Shown piece after piece: positions 50,189 to 58,587 of a stretch of DNA of 64,000 bases. The stretch covers positions 137,584 to 201,583 of the forward strand of contig NZ_LGEC01000002.1 of assembly GCF_001279585.1 (NCBI RefSeq), in the 5' to 3' direction. How positions within the stretch are numbered: position 1 is the first letter of the stretch; every line of letters starts with the position of its first letter. Below the pieces are notes generated by a model that saw nothing but the letters and a program-made list of their open reading frames with translations, was not told where the DNA came from and ran no database searches. The position numbers and the translations under genes were made by a program. The DNA comes from Nocardiopsis sp. NRRL B-16309 (GTDB lineage: Bacteria > Actinomycetota > Actinomycetes > Streptosporangiales > Streptosporangiaceae).

Positions 50189-51319
50189 CTAGTGCTTCCG
50201 GTCTCCGTGGTCCGGTGGCCGGATCCGGCCACCCGCGCCGGCCGCGACCCAGTGGCAGGCCGACCGGCGCGCGGACGCGTCCGGCGCCTCCTCCAGCACG
50301 CCGGGATCCTCGGTGCGGCAGCGGTCGGCCACCCCGGCGTGCTCGGCCGCACCCGAGGCCAGGACCGGGCAGCGCGGGTGGAACCGGCAGCCGGGAGGCA
50401 CGCGCTTGGGGTCCGGCGGCTCCCCCGCCAGGACCACGGGCGCGCTCCCCGAGTCCGGCAGGACCGACAGCAGGGCGCGGGTGTAGGGGTGGGCGGGCGC
50501 GGCCAGGACCTCCTCGACCGGGCCGGTCTCCACGACCCGGCCCAGGTACATCACGGCGACCCGGTCGGCGATGTTCCAGGCCAGGCCGAGGTCGTGCGTG
50601 GCGACCAGGGCCGAGAGCCCCAGGTCGGCGCGCAGCTCCAGCAGCAGACGCAGGATCTCGCCGCGCACCGACGCGTCCAGGGAGGCGACGGGTTCGTCGG
50701 CCACCAGGACCTCGGGCTCCAGGACGAGCGCGCCCGCGATCACCACCCGCTGGCGTTGCCCGCCGGACAGCTCGTGCGGGTAGGCGGCCAGGAACCGTTC
50801 GGGCGGGCGCAGGCCCGCCCGCGACAGCGCCCGGCCCACCCGGTCGGACTCGTCGGCCGTGGTGCCCTCGTGGACGCGCAGCCCCTCGGCCACGGACTCG
50901 TAGACGGTGCGGCGGGGGTTGAGCGAGCCGGCGGGGTCCTGCTGGACGAGTTGCACCCGGCGCCGGAAGGCGCGCAGGTCCCGCGAGCGGTAGCGCAGGG
51001 GCGTCCCCTCGAAGAGGACCCGCCCGGCGGTCGGCCGCTCCAGTCCCAGCAGCAGCCGGGCGAGCGTGGTCTTGCCGCACCCCGACTCCCCCACCAGGGC
51101 GACGATCTCCCCGGACCCCACGTCGAGGTCGACGCCGTCGACCGCCCGTGCGGTCCCGGAGCCGCCGGCGAGCCCGGTTCCGGAGGAGAAGGCGACCGCC
51201 ACGCGCCGGGCACTGAGCACGGGCACGGCGGCTCCGGCCGCGCGGGCGGGGGCGGCCACGGCGGGGGCAGGGTCGTCGGTGGTGTTCAACGAGCCGTTTC
51301 CTGAGGCGGTGGAGGTCAC
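50189..51319 (-). CDS. Oligopeptide/dipeptide ABC transporter ATPase (DppF/OppF-like)
   Basis: 376 residues. Walker A GESGCGKTT near 80, signature LSGGQRQRV near 190, Walker B VLVADEP near 213, and the C-terminal oligopeptide-ABC cysteine motif CRFHPRCPV near 320. Start GTG 51319 overlaps the DppD-like stop (GTGA). The 50 residues before the domain are Ala/Pro-rich. Confidence 0.94.
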   Translation of the reverse strand: MTSTASGNGSLNTTDDPAPAVAAPARAAGAAVPVLSARRVAVAFSSGTGLAGGSGTARAVDGVDLDVGSGEIVALVGESGCGKTTLARLLLGLERPTAGRVLFEGTPLRYRSRDLRAFRRRVQLVQQDPAGSLNPRRTVYESVAEGLRVHEGTTADESDRVGRALSRAGLRPPERFLAAYPHELSGGQRQRVVIAGALVLEPEVLVADEPVASLDASVRGEILRLLLELRADLGLSALVATHDLGLAWNIADRVAVMYLGRVVETGPVEEVLAAPAHPYTRALLSVLPDSGSAPVVLAGEPPDPKRVPPGCRFHPRCPVLASGAAEHAGVADRCRTEDPGVLEEAPDASARRSACHWVAAGAGGRIRPPDHGDRKH

Positions 51320-52767
51320 GAGGACTCCCCCTCCCTGTTCGGCGAGTGGTGGTGGAAGGGATCCGCGCCGAAGGCGTCCGTTGAGGGCGGCAGCCCCTCC
51401 CCCTCCGCCGAGCGGCCCCGGGGCGATGGCGGGCGACGGTCGAAGGGAACCGCGCCGGAGGCGTCCGTTGAGGGCGGTAGCCCCTCCCCCTCCGCCGAGC
51501 GGCCCCGGGGCGATGGCGGGCGACGGTCGAAGGGAACCGCGCCGAAGGCGTCCGTTGAGGGCGGTAGCCCCTCCCCCTCCGCCGAGCGGCCCCGGGGCGA
51601 TGGCGGGCGACGGTCGAAGGAAACCGCGCCGAAGGCGTCCGTTGAGGGCGGTAGCCCCTTCCCCTCCGCGGAGCGGCCCCGGGGCGTTGGCGGGCGACAG
51701 TCGAAGGGAACCGCGCCGAAGGCGTCCGTTGAGGGCGGTAGCCCCTCCCCCTCCGCCGAGCGGCCCCGGGGCGTTGGCGGGCGACGGGTTGGGCCGACGT
51801 GAACGCACGCCGCGTGCCGGTCGGAGTGCCCCTCGGTGTCGGGGTCCACCGGCCACAGCGGCGGGTCGACGGTGGCGCACACCGCCTCGGCCACGGCGCA
51901 GCGCGGCCGGAACACGCAGCCGCGCGCGGGCTCCGACGGATCGGGCGGATCGCCGGGGAGCCCGCGCGGCGCCAGGCGCGAGGCCGGGTCGCCGATCCGG
52001 GGGAAGGCGGCACTGAGCGCGGCGGCGTAGGGGTGGACCGGCGCGTGGACGACCTCGCGGGCGGGTCCGCGCTCCACGATCCGTCCCCCGTACATGACGG
52101 CGACCCGGTCGCAGGTGTCGGCGAGGACGGACAGGTCGTGGCTGATCATGAGCATCCCGATGCCGTGGTCGGCGATCAGTCCGCGCAGCAGGGCCAGGAT
52201 CTGCGCCTGGATCATCACGTCCAGGGCCGTGGTGGCCTCGTCGGCGATGACCAGACGCGGCTCGCACGCCAGCGCCATGGCGATCATCACCCGCTGGCGC
52301 TGCCCGCCCGAGAGCTGGTGGGGGTGGTCGCGGGCGCGCGAGGGCGGCAGGCCCACCTGGTCCAGGAGTTCGGCCACGCGCGCGGGCACCCGTGCCGCCG
52401 GCGCGGTGCGGTGCAGCAGCATCGGCTCGGCGATCTGGTCGCCGATCCGCCGGACCGGGTTGAGCGAGTGCATGGCGCCCTGGAAGACCAGGGAGGCGCC
52501 CGCCCACCGCACCGCGCGCAGCCGCCCCCAGCGCATGTCCAGCACGTCCTCGCCCTCCAGGAGGATCCGACCCGTGATCCGCGTGCCGGAGGGCAGCAGG
52601 CGCAGCAGGGCCAGGGCGACCGTGGACTTGCCGCTGCCCGACTCCCCCGCCAGGCCCAGGACCTCCCCCGCGTCCAGTGCCACGTCCACGCCCCGGACGG
52701 CGGGGACCGCCCCCGCGCCGGAGCGGTAGGTCACGTGCAGGTCGTGGACGTCGAGCAGGGCGGTCAA
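51316..52767 (-). CDS. Oligopeptide/dipeptide ABC transporter ATPase (DppD/OppD-like) with 150-residue repeat tail
   Basis: 483 residues where about 330 are usual. The conserved part has Walker A GESGSGKST near 38, LSGGQRQRV near 150, Walker B LVIADEAT near 173 and the Cys motif CVFRPRCAV near 290. After residue about 325 come five 29-residue repeats of the form RPPSPRGRSAEGEG plus LPPSTDAFGAVPFD, encoded by 87-bp tandem DNA units, then a short HHHSPNREGESS end. TTG 52767 is the likely start: it overlaps the permease stop (TTGA) and follows GGGAGG. The stop overlaps the next ATPase start, so the tail is genuinely within this gene. Confidence 0.92.
   Translation of the reverse strand: MTALLDVHDLHVTYRSGAGAVPAVRGVDVALDAGEVLGLAGESGSGKSTVALALLRLLPSGTRITGRILLEGEDVLDMRWGRLRAVRWAGASLVFQGAMHSLNPVRRIGDQIAEPMLLHRTAPAARVPARVAELLDQVGLPPSRARDHPHQLSGGQRQRVMIAMALACEPRLVIADEATTALDVMIQAQILALLRGLIADHGIGMLMISHDLSVLADTCDRVAVMYGGRIVERGPAREVVHAPVHPYAAALSAAFPRIGDPASRLAPRGLPGDPPDPSEPARGCVFRPRCAVAEAVCATVDPPLWPVDPDTEGHSDRHAACVHVGPTRRPPTPRGRSAEGEGLPPSTDAFGAVPFDCRPPTPRGRSAEGKGLPPSTDAFGAVSFDRRPPSPRGRSAEGEGLPPSTDAFGAVPFDRRPPSPRGRSAEGEGLPPSTDASGAVPFDRRPPSPRGRSAEGEGLPPSTDAFGADPFHHHSPNREGESS
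51352..51786. repeat. Five tandem 87-bp repeats coding the DppD-like tail
   Basis: The landmark GTCCGTTGAGGGCGG starts at 51376, 51463, 51550, 51637 and 51724, an exact 87-base period. Copies differ by a few substitutions (for example GATGGCGGG versus GTTGGCGGG, and one CCTTCCCCTCCGCGG). Because 87 is a multiple of three, no frame is interrupted. Each unit contains CGCC-GAA/GGA-GGCG, the hairpin shared with dispersed copies. Confidence 0.95.
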
Positions 52768-53693
52768 CGTGCCTCCCGCGGGTTGAGGACGGCTTCCAGC
52801 GCGCGGCCGCACAGGGTGAAGGACAGTGCCACGACGGCGATCGCCAGCCCCGGCGGCACCATGTACCACCAGATGCCCGCGCTGACCGCCCCGGCGGTGC
52901 GCGCGGCCTCCAGGACGCCGCCCCAGGAGATCGTCGCGGGATCGCCCATGCCCAGGAACGCCAGCGTGGACTCGGCGATGATGGACGTCGCCACGAGCAG
53001 GGTCGTCTGGGCCAGCACGACCGGCATCACGTTGGGCAGCACGTGCCAGGCCATCACGTGGGCGTGGCCGCCGCCCAGCGCGCGGGCCCGTTCGACGAAG
53101 GGCCTGGCCTCCACGGCCAGGGTCTGGGCGCGCACGAGTCGGGCGGTGGGCGGCCAGACCGTGAGGCCGATGGCCACGACGATCGTGGCCGTGCCCCGGG
53201 GCAGCACGGCCGCCAGGGCGACGGCCAGGACCAGGGTGGGCAGGACCAGGAACCAGTCGGTGACGCGCATGAGCACCGACGCGGTGATCCGGCCGAACAC
53301 GCCGCCGGCGGAGCCGAAGTGCCCGGCGGTCACGCCGACCAGGGTCCCCAGGGACACGGAGACGGCGGTCGCCAGGAACCCCACCGTGAGCGAGACGCGC
53401 GAGCCCCACACGACCAGGTCCAGCACGGAGCGGCCGAAGTTGTCGGTGCCCAGCGGGAAGGCCCTGCTCGGCGGTTCGTAGGGCTCGCCCGGCGCCCCCG
53501 TGATCGTCAGGTGCGCGGGGTCGACGAACCACGGCGCGGCCAGGGCGATGCCGGTGATGGCCACCAGCGCGGCCAGGCCGACCAGTCCGGCGCCGTGGCG
53601 GGCGTAGTCGCGGGCGAAGCGGCGCAGGGCCCGGCGGCGGCGCTGCCCGGCGAGCGCCCGGGGGGAGGCCGCCGCGGCGGCGGGCGCGCTCAC
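52764..53693 (-). CDS. Oligopeptide/dipeptide ABC transporter permease (DppC-like)
   Basis: 309 residues with six predicted helices and the binding-protein-dependent transport signature FVERARALGGGHAHVM near 195. The N-terminal PLGTDNFGRSVLD is typical of DppC. GTG 53693 overlaps the DppB-like stop (GTGA). Confidence 0.94.
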   Translation of the reverse strand: MSAPAAAAASPRALAGQRRRRALRRFARDYARHGAGLVGLAALVAITGIALAAPWFVDPAHLTITGAPGEPYEPPSRAFPLGTDNFGRSVLDLVVWGSRVSLTVGFLATAVSVSLGTLVGVTAGHFGSAGGVFGRITASVLMRVTDWFLVLPTLVLAVALAAVLPRGTATIVVAIGLTVWPPTARLVRAQTLAVEARPFVERARALGGGHAHVMAWHVLPNVMPVVLAQTTLLVATSIIAESTLAFLGMGDPATISWGGVLEAARTAGAVSAGIWWYMVPPGLAIAVVALSFTLCGRALEAVLNPREAR

Positions 53694-54760
53694 GGCCGCA
53701 CCCGCGGGTCGAGCAGCGGGTACACCAGGTCGGCCAGCAGGTTCATCAGGATCACCGAGGCCGCGAACACCACGAACAGCCCCTGGACCAGCCCGAGGTC
53801 GGGCACGCGCAGCCCGGAGTAGAAGAGCTGGCCCAGTCCGGGCCAGGAGAACACCGTCTCCACCAGGATCACTCCGGAGACCACCTGTCCGAGGTTGAGG
53901 AAGACGAGGGTGACCGTGGGCAGCAGGGCGTTGGGCACGGCGTGCCTGCGGCGCACGAGGGCGTCGCGCAGCCCCTTGGCCCGGGCGGTCGTGAGGTAGT
54001 CGGCCCCCTTCTCGTCCATGAGCGAGGAGCGCATGATCATCAGGTACTGGGCGTAGACGACCGCGACCATCGTGGCCACCGGCAGGACCATGTGCCGGGC
54101 GACGCTCAGCGCGGTCTCCCACGGGCCGGTGGTGTCGGGGTCGACCATGCCGCCGGCCGGGAGGAGGGCGGGGACGAACCCCCGCCCCGAGGCCAGCACC
54201 ACGATGAGCAGCAGGCCCAGCCAGAAGGTGGGGACCGACCAGAAGAACAGGGCGACGGCCGTGTGGACGCGGTCGCCGGTCCCGCCGGGCCGCCACCCGG
54301 AGCGGGCCCCCAGGAACAGGCCCAGGGCGGCGGCGACGACCGTGCCCGTCCCGGCCAGCAGCAGGGTGGGGCCCAGGCGGTCGAGGATGAGCTCGGCCAC
54401 CGGTTCGCGGTACTGGAAGGACATGCCGAGGTCCAGGCGCAGCAGGCCGGAGGCGTAGTCGAGGAACTGCTCCGCCAGCGACCGGTCCAGGCCGAACTGG
54501 CGGCGCAGCTCCTCCCGCTGCCGCGCGCTGACCTCGCGTCCCTCGGTCATGGCCCGCACGGGGTCGCCGGGCAGGATCCGGAAGAGGAAGAAGGCGGCGG
54601 CCACCACCGCCGCCAGGGAGAAGGCCGCGGTCGCCAGGCGCCCGGCCACGTAGACCAGCACCCGCGCCAGGTGTCCGGTCCCAGCGGGTCCCGCCGGGGC
54701 GCGTGCGCCTGGCGCCCCGGTCCCGGCGGGGCGGTCGGACGTGGTGGGAGCGCCGGTCAC
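53690..54760 (-). CDS. Oligopeptide/dipeptide ABC transporter permease (DppB-like)
   Basis: 356 residues. After an Ala/Pro/Gly-rich 35-residue N-terminus come six helices; FRILPGDPVRAMTEGR near 61 and DYLTTARAKGLRDALV near 255 identify the family. GTG 54760 overlaps the binding-protein stop (GTGA). Confidence 0.94.
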   Translation of the reverse strand: MTGAPTTSDRPAGTGAPGARAPAGPAGTGHLARVLVYVAGRLATAAFSLAAVVAAAFFLFRILPGDPVRAMTEGREVSARQREELRRQFGLDRSLAEQFLDYASGLLRLDLGMSFQYREPVAELILDRLGPTLLLAGTGTVVAAALGLFLGARSGWRPGGTGDRVHTAVALFFWSVPTFWLGLLLIVVLASGRGFVPALLPAGGMVDPDTTGPWETALSVARHMVLPVATMVAVVYAQYLMIMRSSLMDEKGADYLTTARAKGLRDALVRRRHAVPNALLPTVTLVFLNLGQVVSGVILVETVFSWPGLGQLFYSGLRVPDLGLVQGLFVVFAASVILMNLLADLVYPLLDPRVRP

Positions 54761-56643
54761 TCGCGGTCCCCTGCGGTCGCGCGCCGCACGAGCAGGACCA
54801 CGGCGCCGACGGCCACCAGGAGTGCCGCACCGCCGCCGACGGCCCACAGGACCCCGGTCGAGGCACCGGGCGGGGCGGCCGCCTCGCCCGCGGCCGCGGG
54901 TTCGGCCGACCACCAGGCCCAGTAGCCGTCCTGGCCCCAGATGTTGCCGCCCGGGTCGGGCTGGACCTGGAGGCCGGTGACGTGGTCGGTGCGGTAGGCC
55001 TCCAGGATGTTGGGGTAGGCCAGGACGTTCACGACGGCCTCGGTGTAGAGGACCTCCTGGAGTTCGTGCACGAGTTCGACGCGCGCGGCGCGGTCGTACT
55101 CCGCCAGTTGGGCCTCGTAGAGCGCGTCGTACTCCTCGTCGCAGAAGTAGGCGTCGCCCTGCATCGTCCCGGGTTCGTCGGGCAGCGCGCCGCAGGTGTG
55201 GATGCTGAACACGTAGTCGGGGTCGGGGTTGACCGTCCACCCGGTGAAGATCAGGTCGTACTCGCCCGCGTGCAGGGCGTCGCTGAGCACGCCGGGGTCG
55301 ACGGTGTTGTTCTCGACCTCGATCCCGATGTCGGCGAGTCTCTCGACGATGATCAGGGCCGCCTGCACGTTGTCGGGCCGGTCGGCGTGGGCGTGCAGCC
55401 GCAGGGCCAGGCGGTCGCCGTCGGGTGAGACGCGCACGCCGTCCTCGCCCGGCTCGTAGCCGGCCCCGTCGAGCATCGCGTTGGCGGCGTCGGGGTCGAA
55501 GGCCAGGGTCGCCTCCCCGCCCTCGGGCGACCAGTGGAAGTCCTCGTAGCGGGGCGGGACGTAGCCGCCCGCGGCGACGGCCTGCCCGTTGTGGGCCTTC
55601 TCGACGATCTCCTCGTTGTCGATCGCCATGGCGATGGCCTGGCGCAGGGTGCGGTCGGACAGGGCGGGGTGGCCGTCGCCGAACGCCTCGCCGTCCTGTG
55701 TCTCGGCCCCGGGGTTGACGGTGAAGGCCTGGAACCGCTTGCCCTCGGCGATGTTGACCGCGATGTCGTCGGTGCCCTCCAGGGAGGTGGCCTGCGCGTC
55801 GGTGAGTTCGTAGACGAAGGACACCTCGCCGCTGCGCAGCGCCTCGACCGCGGCGTCCTTCTCCGAGTAGTAGCGCAGGACGACGCGGTCCAGCGCGGGG
55901 CCGCCGCGCCAGTGGTCGGGGTTGGCCTCCAGGGTGATGTGCCGGCCCCGGTCGTGCTCGGTGAGGACGAAGGGGCCGCTGCCGACGAGGGGGAAGGCCT
56001 CGTTGGCGTACTCGGCGAAGGCGTCGCCCTCCTCCTCCAGGATCGGCTCCCAGACGTGGCGGGGGACGATGGGCACGTCGAGCGAGGCCATGGTGGCCTG
56101 GGGCTCGTCGAGTTCGACGACGACGGTGTGGTCGTCCTCGGCGGTGACGGACTCGAATCCGGCGACGTAGTTGCCCGAGGCGATCGCCGCCGCCTCGTTC
56201 TCCATGATGGTGGTGAACGTCCACACGACGTCGTCGGCGGTGAGGGGCTCGTCGTCGGTGAAGGCGACGCCGTCGCGCAGGTGGAAGGTCCAGGTGAGGC
56301 CGTCGTCGCTGGACTCCCACTCCTCGGCCAGGGCCGGCGCGGGCTCGTTGGTCTCGGGGTCGACGGTCACCAGCGAGTCGTAGACGTGGCGCAGGATGTT
56401 GGTCGTCACGGCCAGCTGCGCGGTGAAGGGGTTGAAGGAGTCGACCTGCTGGGAGACGGCGATCGTCATGGTGTCGGCACCGGCGTCCTCGGCGGCGGCC
56501 GGGCCGGGGCCGGTCGCGCCGAGGAGGAGCAGCGCGGCCCCCGCGGCGGTCGCGCGCCGGGCCGGGGCGCCGGCGCGGACCCGCCGCGGCCGGGGGCCGC
56601 CGGCGGGGCGTGGTGAAGGGCGACGGGCGGGGTGGATCGACAT
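54757..56643 (-). CDS. Peptide ABC transporter substrate-binding protein (SBP family 5) with C-terminal membrane anchor
   Basis: 628 residues. Basic N-terminus then a signal segment (about 29-52, ending GPAAAEDA) without a lipobox cysteine. The SBP_5 body runs from about 58 to 570 (DGLTWTFHLRDGVAF, PLVGSGPFVL, FTGWTVNPDPDY). Near 600-622 there is a single hydrophobic helix (GVLWAVGGGAALLVAVGAVV) followed by RRATAGDRE, so it appears tethered by its C-terminus rather than by a lipid. First gene of dppABCDF-NAT, ATG 56643 with AGGGG before it. Confidence 0.93.
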   Translation of the reverse strand: MSIHPARRPSPRPAGGPRPRRVRAGAPARRATAAGAALLLLGATGPGPAAAEDAGADTMTIAVSQQVDSFNPFTAQLAVTTNILRHVYDSLVTVDPETNEPAPALAEEWESSDDGLTWTFHLRDGVAFTDDEPLTADDVVWTFTTIMENEAAAIASGNYVAGFESVTAEDDHTVVVELDEPQATMASLDVPIVPRHVWEPILEEEGDAFAEYANEAFPLVGSGPFVLTEHDRGRHITLEANPDHWRGGPALDRVVLRYYSEKDAAVEALRSGEVSFVYELTDAQATSLEGTDDIAVNIAEGKRFQAFTVNPGAETQDGEAFGDGHPALSDRTLRQAIAMAIDNEEIVEKAHNGQAVAAGGYVPPRYEDFHWSPEGGEATLAFDPDAANAMLDGAGYEPGEDGVRVSPDGDRLALRLHAHADRPDNVQAALIIVERLADIGIEVENNTVDPGVLSDALHAGEYDLIFTGWTVNPDPDYVFSIHTCGALPDEPGTMQGDAYFCDEEYDALYEAQLAEYDRAARVELVHELQEVLYTEAVVNVLAYPNILEAYRTDHVTGLQVQPDPGGNIWGQDGYWAWWSAEPAAAGEAAAPPGASTGVLWAVGGGAALLVAVGAVVLLVRRATAGDRE

Positions 56644-56862
56644 GGTCGGCCCCTGTCAGGATCGTGGGCTGGTGGCGAACCACCTGGGGGTGGTTGGTTG
56701 TTTACCAACGGAACGCGATTAAGGTCAATGATCTACGCCAGGGTCCGTGACATCGCAACACATTCGCGTCCCCGGTCCGCGACGGCCGTGTTTCGTGTGC
56801 GCGAAGTGTCCGAAGTGTCCGCCCGAAACCGGGCCCGATTCGCGGCTGTTGCGATACTCCGC
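56644..56862. promoter_or_regulatory. Divergent region, peptide importer / DUF457 gene
   Basis: Gene-free. GTTGGT-TGTTT-ACCAAC at about 56693-56709 is a short inverted repeat within an AT-richer patch and could be an operator for the importer. CGAAGTGTC occurs twice in tandem near 56800-56820. Confidence 0.35.
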
Positions 56863-56868
56863 TACGGT
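56863..56868 (+). promoter_or_regulatory. -10 hexamer TACGGT, leaderless-type promoter
   Basis: TACGGT, seven bases, then ATG 56876 of the DUF457-like gene. Confidence 0.45.
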
Positions 56869-56875
56869 TCCCGCC

Positions 56876-57589
56876 ATGATGGGGCACTCGCACGCACTGA
56901 CTGGCGTGGTCGGCTGGATGGCGGTCGTTCCGCTCGTTCAGGGCCAGGAATTCCTCGGGCTCAGTTTCGACCTGGGTCCCGGCGAGATCATCGCCGGCTC
57001 GCTCGTGTGCGCGGGGGCCGCCCTGCTGCCCGACCTCGACCACAAGAGCGCCACGATCACCAAGACCTACGGCAAGGTCACCGAGGTGCTCAGCGACATC
57101 TTCAGTTGGGCCTTCGGCGGCCACCGCATGGGAACGCACTCGTTCTTCTTCGCGGCACTGATGGGCGTGGTGGTCACGCTGCTGGCCCTGTGGTCGGAGC
57201 TGGCCGTGCAGATCTTCGTGTTCCTGCTCATCGGCATCGCACTCCAGGGCCTCGGCTTCGGCCTGGACAAGAACAAGGCGGCGTCGGGCATCATCAACGC
57301 CATGGCGACCGGCGCGATCACCCTCGCGCTGTACTCGTCCGAGCTCAACTACACCTGGCTGGGCGCGGCGGTGGCCTTCGGCGTGGTGCTGCACTTCTTC
57401 GGCGACATGATCACGAAGATGGGCGTGCCGATGTTCTGGCCCTTCTGGAAGAAGCGCATCGGGCAGAACAAGGGGTTCAAGACCGACGGCCCGGTCGAGC
57501 AGAAGGTGGTCACCCCGCTGCTGACCATCGGGGTCGTGCTGTTCTCCGTCTACCTCTTCGACTGGTCGGCCCTGCTCCCGGAGTACTGA
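56876..57589 (+). CDS. Membrane-bound metal-dependent hydrolase family protein (YdjM/DUF457-like)
   Basis: 237 residues with about five membrane helices. Family residues: opening MMGHSHALTGVVGW, LLPDLDHKSATI near 51, FGGHRMGTHSFFF near 81. The conserved His/Asp could bind a metal; the family's activity is not established, though members respond to DNA damage in enterobacteria. Two adjacent ATGs (56876, 56879) are possible. Confidence 0.88.
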   Translation: MMGHSHALTGVVGWMAVVPLVQGQEFLGLSFDLGPGEIIAGSLVCAGAALLPDLDHKSATITKTYGKVTEVLSDIFSWAFGGHRMGTHSFFFAALMGVVVTLLALWSELAVQIFVFLLIGIALQGLGFGLDKNKAASGIINAMATGAITLALYSSELNYTWLGAAVAFGVVLHFFGDMITKMGVPMFWPFWKKRIGQNKGFKTDGPVEQKVVTPLLTIGVVLFSVYLFDWSALLPEY

Positions 57590-57763
57590 GCCCCGTCCCT
57601 CGGGTGCGTCCGGCGGATACCCGCCCTGCCGCGCGTCGCCCCCGCGGCACTCCCACGGCGTCCTCGTCAGTCGACGGCCGGCCCCGGGCCGACTCCTCCT
57701 TCGGCCTGGCCAGAGCACCACTGGACGCACCGCCCGCGACGGGCGGCGCCCCCGGACACGCCC

Positions 57764-57769
57764 TAGGCT
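57764..57769 (+). promoter_or_regulatory. -10 hexamer TAGGCT, leaderless-type promoter
   Basis: TAGGCT, seven bases, then GTG 57777 of the O-methyltransferase gene. Identical hexamer to miaA. Confidence 0.55.
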
Positions 57770-57776
57770 GGTCCCC

Positions 57777-58436
57777 GTGACTCGAACCTCGGAGAACCTC
57801 AGCCCGGAACTGCACTCCTACATCGTCGCCCACACCACGCCCGTCGACGACGTCCTCGCGGACCTGGTGGCGGAGACCGAGCGGCTCTTCCCGGACTACA
57901 AGGGCATGCAGATCGGCCCCGAACAGGGCGTCTTCACCACACTCCTGGCCCAGGCGTCCGGGGCCCGCGACGTCGTGGAGGTCGGTACCTTCACCGGATA
58001 CTCCTCCCTCTGCCTGGCGCGCGGCATCCCCGACGACGGTACCCTGCTGGCCTGCGACGTCAGCGACGAGTGGACCTCGGTCGCCCGCCGCTACTGGCAG
58101 CGCGCCGGAGTCGACCACAAGATCACGCTCAGGATCGGCCCCGCCCTGGACACCCTGCGCGCGCTGCCGCGCGAACCCCGCTTCGACCTGGCCTTCGTGG
58201 ACGCCGACAAGACCGGCTACATCGGCTACTGGGAGGAACTGGTGCCGCGGATGCGCCCGGGCGGCCTCCTGCTGGCCGACAACACGCTCTCGCACGGGCG
58301 CGTGGTGGAGCGCAGCGTCACGGCCGAGGCCGTCCAGGGGATCCGCGACTTCAACGACCACCTGGTCGCCGACGACCGCGTCACCCAGGTCCTGCTCCCG
58401 ATCGGCGACGGCCTGACCCTGGCCCGCAAGAACTGA
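57777..58436 (+). CDS. O-methyltransferase family 3 (caffeoyl-CoA OMT-like)
   Basis: 219 residues, SAM-dependent. VVEVGTFTGYSSLCLARG near 62 is the SAM loop; FDLAFVDADKTGYIGYWEE near 138 carries the metal-binding Asp; LADNTLSHGRV near 164 supplies the following Asp/Asn. Small-molecule O-methylation is expected; the acceptor is unknown. Confidence 0.93.
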   Translation: MTRTSENLSPELHSYIVAHTTPVDDVLADLVAETERLFPDYKGMQIGPEQGVFTTLLAQASGARDVVEVGTFTGYSSLCLARGIPDDGTLLACDVSDEWTSVARRYWQRAGVDHKITLRIGPALDTLRALPREPRFDLAFVDADKTGYIGYWEELVPRMRPGGLLLADNTLSHGRVVERSVTAEAVQGIRDFNDHLVADDRVTQVLLPIGDGLTLARKN

Positions 58437-58573
58437 GGCGCCGCGGGGGCACCGGAGCCGTCCGCCGGCGGTCGTCCACGAGCGCTCGTCCGCGAACGGT
58501 CGGCCACCGGCGGCCGGCCCCAAGCGGTCGTCCACAGGCGCGGGAATCCGCCACCCGCCGCGCGCCACTTGGG

Positions 58574-58579
58574 TAGTGT
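58574..58579 (+). promoter_or_regulatory. -10 hexamer TAGTGT of sbcDC
   Basis: TAGTGT, eight bases, then ATG 58588. Slightly longer spacing than the other leaderless-type sites. Confidence 0.45.
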
Positions 58580-58587
58580 CCAGTTCC

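Noticed and set aside
51352..51786. CRISPR-like array
   Set aside because: The whole 87-base unit repeats, there are no unique spacers, units are coding and no cas gene is near.
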